From: Desulfobulbaceae bacterium
GTDB taxonomy: Bacteria; Desulfobacterota; Desulfobulbia; Desulfobulbales; Desulfocapsaceae
Direction of reading: 5' to 3'
NCBI GenBank assembly: GCA_026988015.1
Contig: JALSMA010000071.1
Location: 1-36,776, forward strand
Length of the DNA: 36,776 nucleotides
The first letter of the stretch is position 1; each line of letters opens with the position of its first letter. The translations under genes and the position numbers were made by a program. The notes under the pieces were generated by a model, which did not search any database, was not told the origin of the DNA, and was given only the letters and a program-made list of their open reading frames with translations. Of this stretch, positions 7,046 to 16,671 are shown piece after piece.

Positions 7046-9651
7046 GTAAGCGTTTGCTTCATATCATTTTAATGTTTCTGCTCGGTCTCCGCTACCGGGT
7101 AAAAGTTATTGGTGTGGATGAAGTTCTTAAAAAAGGGAATCGGGGTATTCTTTTTATGCCAAATCACCCTGCTCTTATAGATCCTGTCATAATGATGTCC
7201 CGGTTGTTTGTGCCGTTTTCGCCAAGGCCGCTTGCCGACGAAGAGCATGTTGATAATCGTCTACTACGACCTTTGATGAATGCGTTAAATGCAGTAGTTA
7301 TTCCTGATCTGAAGAAGAGAGGTAACAAGGGAAGGGGTGCGGTTCTTGAAGGAGTCCAGAATATTACAAACGGACTTGCCAGTGGGGATAACATTCTCCT
7401 CTATCCGGCCGGAAGGATCTATCGGAGCCGCTATGAATCCCTTGGTGCCAACAGCTCAGTTGCACTGGTTGTGAAAAGAGTCCCCGAGGCCCGGATTGTT
7501 CTTATTCGTACAACTGGGTTGTGGGGAAGCAGTTTTAGCCGAGCCAACGGGATACCGTCATTGAACAGGAATCTGCGAACTTTTGTTTTGGCAATTTTGG
7601 CATCTGGACTTTTTTTCATGCCAAAAAGAGAGATAAAAATTGAACTTGTTGAGCCGGCAGACTTTCCACGAGATGCTGGTAAACTCGAGATTAACGCTTA
7701 CCTTGAAAAGTTTTATAATAGAGTGGTAACAGGTAACAGTGTTGTACCTCTGTTCTGGTGGAAAGGCCGCACTCCTGTACAACTGCCTGAACCGGTACAG
7801 GACAATGGCCGTGATGATACCAGTCATGTGCCTATTGCTACCAGAGAGCTGGTTCTGGGGAAACTTAAAGAGTTGAGTGGTGTTGCCATTATTAATCAGC
7901 AGGACAGCCTTAGCGCTGATCTCGGGATTGACTCTCTGGTACTTGTGGAGTTTTCTGCCTGGCTTGAAAAGGAGTTTGCTGTATCTCTTCGCAGTGTTGA
8001 TGGCCTCGTTACAGTTTCTCACTGTATACTAGCTGCTGCCGGTGATTTTTCCACTCCCGTTGAGAATGGTACAAATCATATCCCTAGGAGCTGGTTTGAT
8101 AGTGAAGGGCAGGAAACGCTGCAGCTCCCGTCAGGAGAGACAGCTACAGCGATTTTTCTTGAGCAGGCCAAGAAGAGCCCTGGTAAAATCATTATTGGAG
8201 ACCAGATCAGCGGGTTCAAAACCTATCGTGATATCCTCACAGGCATTTTTGCATTGCGACCTGGAATTATGGCACTAGAGGAGAGTAATATTGGCATAAT
8301 GCTTCCCGCAACAGTAAGTGCCACTCTGGTGTATTTCAGTGTCATGTTTTCAGGTAAGATCCCTGTGATGGTCAACTGGACTGTGGGACAGACCAATATG
8401 AGCTATTGCCTGAAAAACGCGGGAGTGACGCATGTCATAACTGCAAAGGCGATCTATGAAAAAATTAAAGATCAGGGTTTTGATTTTGAACGCGTGGGAG
8501 TAACGTTTCTTTTCCTGGAAGAGATAGCAGCTGGGATCACCCTTCCAGCCAAAATTAAAGCACTGCTGCAGGCACGTTTTTCTATCGCAACTCTTGAGAA
8601 AACTGCTGTTCAGGACACGGCGGCAATTCTTTTCACCTCTGGATCGGAATCACATCCAAAAGCTGTTCCCTTGAATCATGCTAACTTTCTTGCCAATGTT
8701 GCAGATGTGACTGCGGTATTGAAACTTCGTCAGAGTGATCGGCTTCTCGGCATGTTACCTCCATTTCATTCCCTGGGGCTTGCCGGTACAGTGATTATGC
8801 CACTTGTGATGAGCCTTCCCACAGTGTACTCACCAAACCCCACTGAGGGATCGTTACTTTTCTCCGTTACACTGTCACACGATGTAACGGTTTTTATTGG
8901 GACCCCAACCTTCCTTGCCGGGATAGCAGGAGCTACGAAAACAGACAAACTGACATCGGTCCGGATTGCGATTACGGGGGCAGAAAAATGTCAGCCATAT
9001 GTCTATGAGGCAATGAGAAAAAGTTTCCCTAATGTCACTGTCTGCGAGGGTTACGGTATAACGGAATGCTCGCCTGTTGTGAGTCTCAATGATCCTCAGG
9101 AACCTGTTCCCGGTACCATTGGCAGAATTCTTTCCTCAATGGAGTACCTTCTAGTTCACCCTGAGACTCTTGAAGTTACGGCACCTGGTGAAACAGGTAA
9201 GCTGCTTCTTCGGGGGCCTAATGTATTTAATGGATACCTGAGACACGATGGAAAATCTCCCTTTGTTCATCTTCAAGGGAAAAAATGGTATGACAGCGGT
9301 GACCTGGTGGTGGATAACGATGGTATCATAACTTTTTCCGGGCGGTTGAAGAGGTTTGTAAAACTCGGTGGTGAGATGATTTCTCTGCCTGCCATTGAAG
9401 AATTATTGAACACGCATTTTCCAGGTGGTGATGAGCCGGTACTTGCAGTCTGTGCAACACCAGGTGATGATCATCCGGAGATTGTTTTGTTCACCTCCCT
9501 TGAGCTTTCACGAGAAGAGGTGAACCGGGTTATTCGTGACCATGGTTTTTCACCTCTGCACAATATCAGAAGAATAGTGGGTGTTGAAAACATTCCAGTG
9601 CTGGGTACTGGAAAGACAGATTACAAGGAACTGGAGAGCCGCTTTTGTTAG
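7042..9651 (+). CDS. aas: Aas-like acyltransferase / acyl carrier domain / acyl-ACP synthetase fusion
   Basis: The 869-residue protein contains three parts. Residues 1-230 are a PlsC-type glycerophospholipid acyltransferase with the catalytic NHPALID (41-47, HX4D) and a later YPAGRIYRS in place of the usual EGTR block. Residues about 265-335 look like an acyl carrier domain with GIDSL, Ser298 being the expected phosphopantetheine site. Residues about 370-869 are an adenylate-forming ligase with P-loop TSGSESHPK (532-540), YGITECSP, the YDSGDL motif and GTGK with Lys858. E. coli Aas is about 719 residues and lacks the carrier domain, so the extra length is explained by that insertion. Inferred role: activate a fatty acid, load it on the built-in carrier, and transfer it to lysophospholipid delivered by the upstream transporter. 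The start overlaps the lplT stop (ATGA). Confidence 0.85.
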   Translation: MSKRLLHIILMFLLGLRYRVKVIGVDEVLKKGNRGILFMPNHPALIDPVIMMSRLFVPFSPRPLADEEHVDNRLLRPLMNALNAVVIPDLKKRGNKGRGAVLEGVQNITNGLASGDNILLYPAGRIYRSRYESLGANSSVALVVKRVPEARIVLIRTTGLWGSSFSRANGIPSLNRNLRTFVLAILASGLFFMPKREIKIELVEPADFPRDAGKLEINAYLEKFYNRVVTGNSVVPLFWWKGRTPVQLPEPVQDNGRDDTSHVPIATRELVLGKLKELSGVAIINQQDSLSADLGIDSLVLVEFSAWLEKEFAVSLRSVDGLVTVSHCILAAAGDFSTPVENGTNHIPRSWFDSEGQETLQLPSGETATAIFLEQAKKSPGKIIIGDQISGFKTYRDILTGIFALRPGIMALEESNIGIMLPATVSATLVYFSVMFSGKIPVMVNWTVGQTNMSYCLKNAGVTHVITAKAIYEKIKDQGFDFERVGVTFLFLEEIAAGITLPAKIKALLQARFSIATLEKTAVQDTAAILFTSGSESHPKAVPLNHANFLANVADVTAVLKLRQSDRLLGMLPPFHSLGLAGTVIMPLVMSLPTVYSPNPTEGSLLFSVTLSHDVTVFIGTPTFLAGIAGATKTDKLTSVRIAITGAEKCQPYVYEAMRKSFPNVTVCEGYGITECSPVVSLNDPQEPVPGTIGRILSSMEYLLVHPETLEVTAPGETGKLLLRGPNVFNGYLRHDGKSPFVHLQGKKWYDSGDLVVDNDGIITFSGRLKRFVKLGGEMISLPAIEELLNTHFPGGDEPVLAVCATPGDDHPEIVLFTSLELSREEVNRVIRDHGFSPLHNIRRIVGVENIPVLGTGKTDYKELESRFC

Positions 9652-10442
9652 CAGTATCCAGGAATCTTGTACGAACGAGAGTAGGGATTTTGGGACATCT
9701 TGCCTGGCCTTCTATTTCGTGACCAAGTTTGATTCTATTGCCCTGTTTGCCTTGAAGCCACTACCGTTTGTTTATTTTTATCTCTACTATTCCGGGTATC
9801 GGTTTGAATTATTGCCTTTTGAAATCACACTTGGCGAAACCAACATCCTTATTTCTTATCGGTTACACGTGTGAAGGAAGACAGCACAGATTTATCAAAA
9901 ACTCTCCCCTCCCTTGCTTCTCAGTCCCACGTAATAGCGCAGCTTACATAGGACCCTGACCGTCTTCAGCAGGGGAGAGATCGAAAAGTTCTCACTATCC
10001 CCTAATCAAGGTGTCTGAGCGATTCTTATTACTGATTTCATCCTCCGCAGGACTGGATGCCTTTTATGATGGAGATTTTGAAACAACTATGATTAAATTT
10101 AAAGAAATCATAGTTTCGGATTTTGTGGCTGGAGGTATCAGGAAAAAAGGTGAGATGGAGGTGAAAGTCGTAAGTGAGGAATGGTCCGGAGTCTTGTCAT
10201 TACATTCAAAGGAGTTGGTTGGCCCCATTGAAGACTTTCTGGCGTCTGTCCTTTGGCGAGACTTTTCTTCTCTAAATCGAAGGGTAAGGGAATTTTGCCA
10301 CCACGTGTCGTGAGAAAAGCCCTTGGGACAAATATGCCTGATATTTTGAGTTGAAAATTTAATATTGTGTTAATGGGTTTGGGGCCACAGAACTCATTGT
10401 GCATGGTCTTCTTAACCGTTAAACAATTCTACGAGTGGTGAA
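9652..10442 (+). other. Long stretch without an intact gene
   Basis: About 800 bases separate the aas-like gene from the broken HD fragment. A GTG-initiated frame of 100 codons at 10011-10313 shows no motif I recognise and no ribosome binding site; it could be a gene remnant. A perfect 9-base inverted repeat (CTCTCCCCT at 9902-9910, AGGGGAGAG at 9971-9979) encloses about 60 bases and could be a structured RNA or an element end. No transposase, tRNA or terminator is evident. The stretch is best described as decayed accessory DNA. Confidence 0.45.
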
Positions 10443-10625
10443 ATGGCAGCACTTCATGACCCTAGCGAAACAGGTGCTCATGTACAGCGGGTGAGTACCT
10501 TCAGTGCTTAAATTTACCAGCGCTGGGCCGAGAAGAAAGGCATTCCGGTTGGAGAAAATAACAGTTTTCGTGGCCTTATCAGCCTGGCAGCCATGTCCCA
10601 TGATACTCTGCATCATCATGAATAA
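10443..10625 (+). pseudogene. HD-domain phosphohydrolase (HD-GYP-like) fragment
   Basis: Reading from ATG 10443 gives MAALHDPSETGAHVQRV, the start of the HD region found in HD-GYP-like response-regulator phosphodiesterases. An in-frame TAA follows at 10509-10511. The same frame then continues with IYQRWAEKKGIP and LAAMSHDTLHHHE, where an intact protein would read LAAMLHDIGK or similar, so the metal-binding HD is present but the following GK is lost. The frame ends at TAA 10623-10625. No further HD sequence is visible on either side. The in-frame stop, lost motif and short length show a dead relic. It lies just before a hybrid histidine kinase, so it may once have been an output gene of the same pathway. 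Confidence 0.7.
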
Positions 10626-10767
10626 TGGGATAGCCAGGGGTATCCGTGGAGAAAAGAGTGTCATGATGATTTGAAATTATCAATATACTCTGTGCAGTGC
10701 AGAAGAAGTACCAGTGAACTGTTATCCCAATATTATCTGAAGCGACCAACAAAATCGTAAAATTTTG

Positions 10768-12891
10768 ATGAATGAAAAAAAAGTAATAGATCAAATGAAG
10801 GAAGAGATAACAGCACTGCAATTTCAGCGTGAGATTCTCCGTGTTCAGCAGGAGGAGAGCCGTGATGGAATTCTAGTAGTGGATTCTGACTGGAACATTC
10901 TTTCATATAATCAGCGCTTTGTTTCCATGTGGGAGATCCCGGAGCAGGTACTTGAAACCAACGATGACCGGGCCTGCATTGCCACCGTTCTGGACAAACT
11001 CCTTAATCCTGCGCAGTTTATGGCTCAGGTTGAATTTTTAATGCTCAATCCAACTCGTAAAACCCAGGAGGTACTCGAGCTAAAGGGGAATCGTTTTTAC
11101 GAGCGTTCTTCTTCACCAATCATAGATAAGAACAACACGTTGAGTGGAAGAATATGGTTTTTCCGTGACATCACTGACGTGGTGATGTCTCAGTATGAGC
11201 TGAAACAGCAAAACCAAATCCTGGAAGAACTCGTTTACCAGCGAACAGAGCAGCTTGAAAAGGTAAATGAAGGGCTTGAAAAACTGGTCAGAGAACGGAC
11301 CCTGAATCTACAGGAACAGAAAGAACGCCTTCAGGTGATAACAGATAGTGTACCAGGGGTGGTTCTACAGTTTTATGTCTGTGATGATGGTGAACGGGGG
11401 ATCCGGTACACGAGTTCGAAACTATATGATATCTTCGGTGTTGAGTTCATTGACGATCCTCCTGCTTTGCTGAAAAAGCTGGTTGAAAATATTCATGAGG
11501 AGTCGCGGCAATCGTTCCTTGATTCTGTGGAGGAAGCGATACTAAACAAAAGTGCATGGCAGTGGCAGGGACGGTATGTGAAACCATGTGGGACGATTAT
11601 CTGGATAGATGGTTATGCACTGCCCACTGTTCGTGGAAAAGAGCTCTGCTTCGACGGGTTGTTACATGATGTTACTGAGAAAATAGAGCGAGAGACCCGG
11701 CGCCTTGAGAGTGCCTTGCAGCAGGAGCAATTCAAAAAATTCGAGAGTCTCAAAACCATGGCTGGGGCTATCGCCCACCAGTTTAACAACAGTATGATGG
11801 CTGTACTGGGAAACCTTGAACTTCTGGTGCTCTCCCTGCCAGAGGGCAGTGTTGATCATGATATGGCGGTTGATGCTTCGAAAGCTGCCAGTGGTGCATC
11901 TCAAATTGGATCCATGATGTTGAGTTATGTAGGACAGAAGCGACTGCAGGTTCAGGATATGTCTCTGGTTGATGTCGTTTTGGAAAATGTGAAAGTCTTT
12001 GAACAGAAACTTCCCTCTACAGTGGACTTCGAATGTCATCTACCTGAAAAAGATCTTTGCTGCTCTATTGACCGCTTTCAGATAAAAGAGGTGTTTGACA
12101 GTATACTTAACAATGCAGTGGAATCTTTAAAGGGAAGTTCCGGTACAATAAGAATTACATTTGGAGCTGATCATTTTACACCTAGAGATTTTCCCGTTCC
12201 ATTTCAGAGCACCAGACTTCGTGAGGGTATGTATAGTTTTTGTCAGATACAGGATAATGGGCATGGGATAGAGCTGGAAGATGCGGATAAGATTTTTGAG
12301 CCCTTTTATACCACGCGGTTTGTTGGTAGAGGCCTTGGCCTTGCCTTGACTGTCGGTATTATGCGACTTCATAATGGTGCCATAACAGTTACCAGTGTAC
12401 CGGGAAATGGAACTGCCGTAAAGATACTCCTGCCGGTGTCTCCAGAGTCTCAGGTTATGGTGCATCCGCAGAAGATGGCAGAATCTGGACGAAACAAACG
12501 GTTATGCGGTGATGTTCTGGTTGCTGATGATGAACCCATCCTTTTGATGGTCTGTAAAATGATGCTGGAACAACTCGGATTTACTGTACACACAGCAACA
12601 GACGGTCTGGAAGCGGTGGAAAAATTCCAGAATAACAATATTGATTACTGTGCTGTTGTTCTTGATATTCTGATGCCTGGGATGGATGGGGTCGAGGCGA
12701 TGGAGAATATAAAGAAAATTGACCCTGATGTTCCGGTACTGCTGATCAGTGGTTATGCCCAGAATGAAATTCCGGTCAGTGAAGGGCTGGGTATTGCCCC
12801 AGATGGGTTTATGGAAAAGCCGGTTCAGATTTCAGAAATGCGTTACAGTCTTGAAAAAGTACTGAACCGAATTACAGAGAATGAGTGTTGA
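10768..12891 (+). CDS. PAS-domain hybrid histidine kinase with C-terminal receiver
   Basis: The 707-residue product has no signal peptide or membrane span, so it is probably a soluble sensor. From the N-terminus it shows a short coiled coil, a PAS domain (about 30-135, SRDGILVVDSDWNILSYNQRF), a coiled coil around 150-190, a second PAS (about 195-310, ending GLLHDVTEKIE), a dimerisation/phosphoacceptor helix with IAHQFNN (His337), an HATPase domain with DNGHGIE and GRGLGLALTVG, and a receiver with Asp633 in LDILMPGMDG and Lys in FMEKPV. Gln after the phosphoacceptor His replaces the common Asp. ATG 10768 is used; TTG 10765 is adjacent, ATG 10795 is possible, and none has a clear ribosome binding site. 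Its 3' end overlaps comEC by 20 bases on the opposite strand. Ligand and output partner are unknown. Confidence 0.88.
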   Translation: MNEKKVIDQMKEEITALQFQREILRVQQEESRDGILVVDSDWNILSYNQRFVSMWEIPEQVLETNDDRACIATVLDKLLNPAQFMAQVEFLMLNPTRKTQEVLELKGNRFYERSSSPIIDKNNTLSGRIWFFRDITDVVMSQYELKQQNQILEELVYQRTEQLEKVNEGLEKLVRERTLNLQEQKERLQVITDSVPGVVLQFYVCDDGERGIRYTSSKLYDIFGVEFIDDPPALLKKLVENIHEESRQSFLDSVEEAILNKSAWQWQGRYVKPCGTIIWIDGYALPTVRGKELCFDGLLHDVTEKIERETRRLESALQQEQFKKFESLKTMAGAIAHQFNNSMMAVLGNLELLVLSLPEGSVDHDMAVDASKAASGASQIGSMMLSYVGQKRLQVQDMSLVDVVLENVKVFEQKLPSTVDFECHLPEKDLCCSIDRFQIKEVFDSILNNAVESLKGSSGTIRITFGADHFTPRDFPVPFQSTRLREGMYSFCQIQDNGHGIELEDADKIFEPFYTTRFVGRGLGLALTVGIMRLHNGAITVTSVPGNGTAVKILLPVSPESQVMVHPQKMAESGRNKRLCGDVLVADDEPILLMVCKMMLEQLGFTVHTATDGLEAVEKFQNNNIDYCAVVLDILMPGMDGVEAMENIKKIDPDVPVLLISGYAQNEIPVSEGLGIAPDGFMEKPVQISEMRYSLEKVLNRITENEC

Positions 12892-15409
12892 CTGCATCAT
12901 TTAGCGTATCCTGACGGAATGTAGTTGTCCTGATGTAACCTTTGTCGGTGGAGATAGTTATTGCTCCTGTTTCAGCAGTATTGAGAAGGGTTATTCCCAG
13001 CTCTTTACAGTACGAACGCAGTTGTGGTGATGGAAATATATGAGGTCGGAATCTTCCGGCTGAAACTACGATCTGCCGTGGACTAAGGTGTTGAAGAAAT
13101 ATCGCGGAATTTGAAGTCTTGGACCCATGGTGGGGGGAGAGGAGAATCGTTGATTTCAGCTCCTGTTGATCAACGCTTTGTACCAGCTCTTTTTCTACTC
13201 TTTTACTGATATCTCCAGGCAGGAGGCAGGATAAGGCTGCCGCTCTGTTGTCTGAAAATCTGATGATGAGACTCTCATCATTTGAGTCAGATTTTTTTCC
13301 AGACAAAAACACTTTCTGAGCACCTTGAAACGGGTTTTTAATATTTTTCAGTGATACGCCCTTTTCTTCTATCAATACCTGGTCACTAACAGGTTGCTTG
13401 ATAGATATTTTGAGAGCCGTTGCAAGCTGAAGAATCCGGTCATACCCGTCAGTGTCACCGCTGTTGCCATTAATCCATAATGTGTTTGGCCTGAAATGCT
13501 GCAGGATGAATGGAATACCATTCGAGTGGTCAGAATCCGGATGAGTGATAATGACATGATCCAGCCGTCGTATTCCCCTGTACCAGAGGTAAGGTGCAAT
13601 GACACTTTCCCCAACATTAAATTTCCTTGAAAAGCTACCACCACCGTCAATCAGTACAGTTTTACCACCCGGCAAAGCGATAAATGTGGAGCTTCCCTGT
13701 CCCACATCCAGGAAAACCAGTTCTGATTCTGTTGAAAATGTATTCAGAAAGGAACGGGGGGGAACAAAAAAGAAAAAGCACACAAGGAGAAAACTAATCA
13801 GGGACTTCCTTGAAAAAGAGCTGGCGAGGAGCCACATGAGGCTGATGTAGTAGAGGACGATGAGTAGAATTGATGGAGTTGGGAGCCAGATATTCGAAAG
13901 TTGAAATCCAGCAAGAAAATCAGTTATGGTCATGGCTACTTTGATACCGAATGCACCCAATCGTAACAGAAACTCTGCAAATACCGGGCTTAAAGGATGT
14001 ACTATGATCGAAAGTAATCCTAGTGGCAGGCTCCAGAAACAGAGGAGCGGTTCGATAATTAAATTGGCAATAATACCCACAGTGGAAATACGATTGAAGC
14101 TCTGTATAAGCAGTGGTGCTGTTCCCACTGTGGCTGCCATGGAAACCAATAATGCTGCGGTTAGCCAGCGGTAGGAGGAGGTAAGGGTGTGACTTTTCCC
14201 GCCCGAAGCACAATTTCTCCGGATAACAAAGTGCTGAAGATTTGGAATGATAGAAATGAGAGCTGCCACCGCAGCAAATGAGAGTTGGAAGGAGACAGAA
14301 AAAAGAATCTTTGGGTTGATAAAAAGGATAATAAGTGCGGCAAGTGAAAGGGTGGTGAATGGTGATTTCTGTCTCTGGATACAAAAGGAGATGATGAATA
14401 CAATTACCATGACAAGAGCGCGGAAAACTGGTGTCTGTGCACCAGCAAGAAGGGCATAGGCGATGAGGAACGGAATTGTGGCGATGAGTGCAATTTTTCT
14501 ACATGATACTCGAAGCATGAGATAAGAGGATCGTCTGGCAAGCCAGTAGAAGATAATAAAGATCATTGAGGCAACAAGGGACAGGTGAAGGCCGGATATT
14601 GCGAGAATATGAAAAACTCCGGCAGCCTTGAATGATTCGAGTTGGGTTTTGCTGAGTCCGGATCTGTCTCCTATCAGCAGGGCCCGGTAGAGTGCCGCCT
14701 GGTAAGGTGGCAGGGTTGCATCTATCTGTGATCTGATGAGAAGGCGAATTCTTTCTGGGAGTGTGACAAGGGTATTGAAGCTGTCTTTTCGCACCTGTAG
14801 TGGGGATATGTTTGCAGTGGAGCTGATCCGGCCTGTAACTCTGATATTCTTCTGGTCGAGAAACTGTGGGTAATTGAAACTTCCAGGATTGGCAAAGCTG
14901 TAGGGTCTTGATAAACTGGTCCGGATAACAAGCGAATCACCGGGGAGATACTGGTCAGGCCAAGGACTCTTCAAACGCAGCTGAACCAGACCCCTGACAG
15001 GAAAGAAAAATTGTTTGTGTTGTAGACGTAGAAATTCGCTGTTAAGAATCAGAGTTGTCTGTTCACCGTCAAAGGCAGGCATTCGATGAAGTGTTCCTGT
15101 GATAACCACGTCTTCCTGCTGAGTTATTTTTGAGAAAAGCGTGGTTTCTTTATTTTTTTGTATCTCCTGATTTTCAGCATGAAAACAGCCAAGTCCTGAA
15201 ATCAGGAGGAGCAGGAAAAGTAAGAACGTCTTTTTCTTGTTTGTTCGGCGATAGTGGAGGGTAAGACAGAAAACAAAGAGACAGAAAACGATGAGAGTCG
15301 GTATAGGAAAAGATCCAGGCAGGAGCTGCTGTAGAAGAATCCCTGCCATAAAAGCCAGAGTGACGGAGATAAGCAGATAGTGGCTGATATGTGCCAGTAT
15401 TTTGGTCAC
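12872..15409 (-). CDS. comEC: ComEC/Rec2-family DNA uptake channel
   Basis: The 845-residue product matches ComEC, the inner-membrane channel that imports single-stranded DNA during natural transformation. It has hydrophobic N-terminal spans followed by a soluble DUF4131-type segment, a multi-span competence domain beginning near RALLIGDRSGLS and ILAISGLHLSL (about 245-285), and a C-terminal metallo-beta-lactamase domain with LDVGQG (567-572) and HPDSDH (623-628) as metal-ligand motif. Start is GTG 15409, overlapping the waaA stop by four bases (GTGA), so the two are translationally coupled. The stop lies inside the 3' end of the convergent kinase gene. All three canonical parts are present and uninterrupted, so it is probably functional. 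A PilT homologue in the same window fits a pilus-driven uptake route, although other competence genes are not seen here. Confidence 0.93.
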   Translation of the reverse strand: MTKILAHISHYLLISVTLAFMAGILLQQLLPGSFPIPTLIVFCLFVFCLTLHYRRTNKKKTFLLFLLLLISGLGCFHAENQEIQKNKETTLFSKITQQEDVVITGTLHRMPAFDGEQTTLILNSEFLRLQHKQFFFPVRGLVQLRLKSPWPDQYLPGDSLVIRTSLSRPYSFANPGSFNYPQFLDQKNIRVTGRISSTANISPLQVRKDSFNTLVTLPERIRLLIRSQIDATLPPYQAALYRALLIGDRSGLSKTQLESFKAAGVFHILAISGLHLSLVASMIFIIFYWLARRSSYLMLRVSCRKIALIATIPFLIAYALLAGAQTPVFRALVMVIVFIISFCIQRQKSPFTTLSLAALIILFINPKILFSVSFQLSFAAVAALISIIPNLQHFVIRRNCASGGKSHTLTSSYRWLTAALLVSMAATVGTAPLLIQSFNRISTVGIIANLIIEPLLCFWSLPLGLLSIIVHPLSPVFAEFLLRLGAFGIKVAMTITDFLAGFQLSNIWLPTPSILLIVLYYISLMWLLASSFSRKSLISFLLVCFFFFVPPRSFLNTFSTESELVFLDVGQGSSTFIALPGGKTVLIDGGGSFSRKFNVGESVIAPYLWYRGIRRLDHVIITHPDSDHSNGIPFILQHFRPNTLWINGNSGDTDGYDRILQLATALKISIKQPVSDQVLIEEKGVSLKNIKNPFQGAQKVFLSGKKSDSNDESLIIRFSDNRAAALSCLLPGDISKRVEKELVQSVDQQELKSTILLSPHHGSKTSNSAIFLQHLSPRQIVVSAGRFRPHIFPSPQLRSYCKELGITLLNTAETGAITISTDKGYIRTTTFRQDTLNDAVNTHSL

Positions 15410-16671
15410 AACATCTTTTTGATAAGGTCTATATGGTATCGTATTACTCCCTGCTGGCTGAGGATGAAATCTCGTGCAGCCTTTCCTTTTTGTTCAAGTA
15501 ACACCCTGTTCGTCAATAAAAGGTGGAGCATATTGATGAGTTCTGTACCGTCCGCAACCTTGATTGCCCCGCCTGCTTCTATGAGTTCTTCGCTGATTTC
15601 TGAGAAATCCTCCATGTGAGGGCCAAACAGGACAGGAACCGAGAATATGGCTGGCTCAATGGGGTTATGACCTCCTTTTGCAACAAAGCTTCCACCAACA
15701 AAGGCAATATTGGCATGGCTGTAGACCTTATTTAACTCACCAATGGTATCAAGGATCAGGATGTCCCTGCCACCGGCATTTATCTGGCTGCGACAGTTTG
15801 CCTGTAATCCAAGTGCTGTTGCCAGGTTCTGTATGTCTCTGCCACGGTTGATATCGCGAGGGGCAATGATCAGGTAAGAATTTGGGAAATCCTGTTTTAA
15901 CTCCTTGAAGCTGTGCAGAATAATTTCTTCTTCTCCATCGTGGGTGGATCCTGCAATAAAGAGTTGTTTGTATTCAGGGAGGCCAAAGGAGATGGGCTGA
16001 TTTCTTGTTGCTGAGGAGTAGAGTGCCGTGTCGTATTTTAAATTACCAAGTGTTTCTATCTGATTGTGGTCAATACCAAGTTTAATGAGATTGTCTTTGT
16101 CTCTTTCAGTTTGCATCGATAGGGTGTGGAAACTGGCGAATAACGGTTTGAAGAAAAAAGAATAGCGTTGATAGGATTTGAATGACTTCCCGGATATTCT
16201 GCCGTTTACAAGGAGAGTTGGGATTTTTTTCTTTTTTAATGATGCGAGGAGTGCCGGCCAGAAGTCTGTTTCAACAAGGATAAACAGATCCGGCTGCACG
16301 GCGTAAATGAAATATTTAACAATGGGCAGGAAGTCAAAGGGAAAAGGGACGAAGCGGTCAACTTTTCCGGTAAGGAGTTTTGCTGCTACTCCTTCACCTG
16401 AGCGGGTAGTTGTGGAAAAAACCAGCTCCAGATTAGGTATTTCTTTTCTGAGAGCAGACAGTAGAGGAAGTGATGAGGTTACTTCTCCAACTGACAGCGC
16501 ATGAATCCAGATGGTGGTTTTGTCTTTGTTGTTTTTCCCACGTCTCAAGCCGATTCCAATGCGTCTGAGGCTTCTGAGTCTATACCTCGGGATACTGAGA
16601 GAAATGAGCGCAAGTGGAATGAAAAGAAATGGCAGCAGTATAAGCTGAAGTAAGGTATAGAGAATGATCAT
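15406..16671 (-). CDS. waaA: 3-deoxy-D-manno-octulosonic acid (Kdo) transferase
   Basis: WaaA (KdtA) transfers Kdo from CMP-Kdo to lipid A precursor at the cytoplasmic face of the inner membrane, an essential step in LPS core synthesis and a marker of a Gram-negative envelope. The 421-residue length is typical. The N-terminus is a hydrophobic anchor (about 3-28). HALSVGEV (57-64) contains the conserved catalytic-type Glu63, STTTRSGE follows near 90, and the C-terminal GT-B half has VGGSFVAKGGHNPIEPA, the donor-binding signature. ATG 16671 is the natural start. The gene is followed by comEC with a four-base overlap. No other LPS genes are adjacent. Whether it adds one or two Kdo residues cannot be told from sequence. 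Confidence 0.95.
   Translation of the reverse strand: MIILYTLLQLILLPFLFIPLALISLSIPRYRLRSLRRIGIGLRRGKNNKDKTTIWIHALSVGEVTSSLPLLSALRKEIPNLELVFSTTTRSGEGVAAKLLTGKVDRFVPFPFDFLPIVKYFIYAVQPDLFILVETDFWPALLASLKKKKIPTLLVNGRISGKSFKSYQRYSFFFKPLFASFHTLSMQTERDKDNLIKLGIDHNQIETLGNLKYDTALYSSATRNQPISFGLPEYKQLFIAGSTHDGEEEIILHSFKELKQDFPNSYLIIAPRDINRGRDIQNLATALGLQANCRSQINAGGRDILILDTIGELNKVYSHANIAFVGGSFVAKGGHNPIEPAIFSVPVLFGPHMEDFSEISEELIEAGGAIKVADGTELINMLHLLLTNRVLLEQKGKAARDFILSQQGVIRYHIDLIKKML

Noticed and set aside
10011-10313. 100-codon frame with GTG start
   Set aside because: No motif, no ribosome binding site and it lies in decayed DNA. It could be a remnant, but I cannot support it as a gene.
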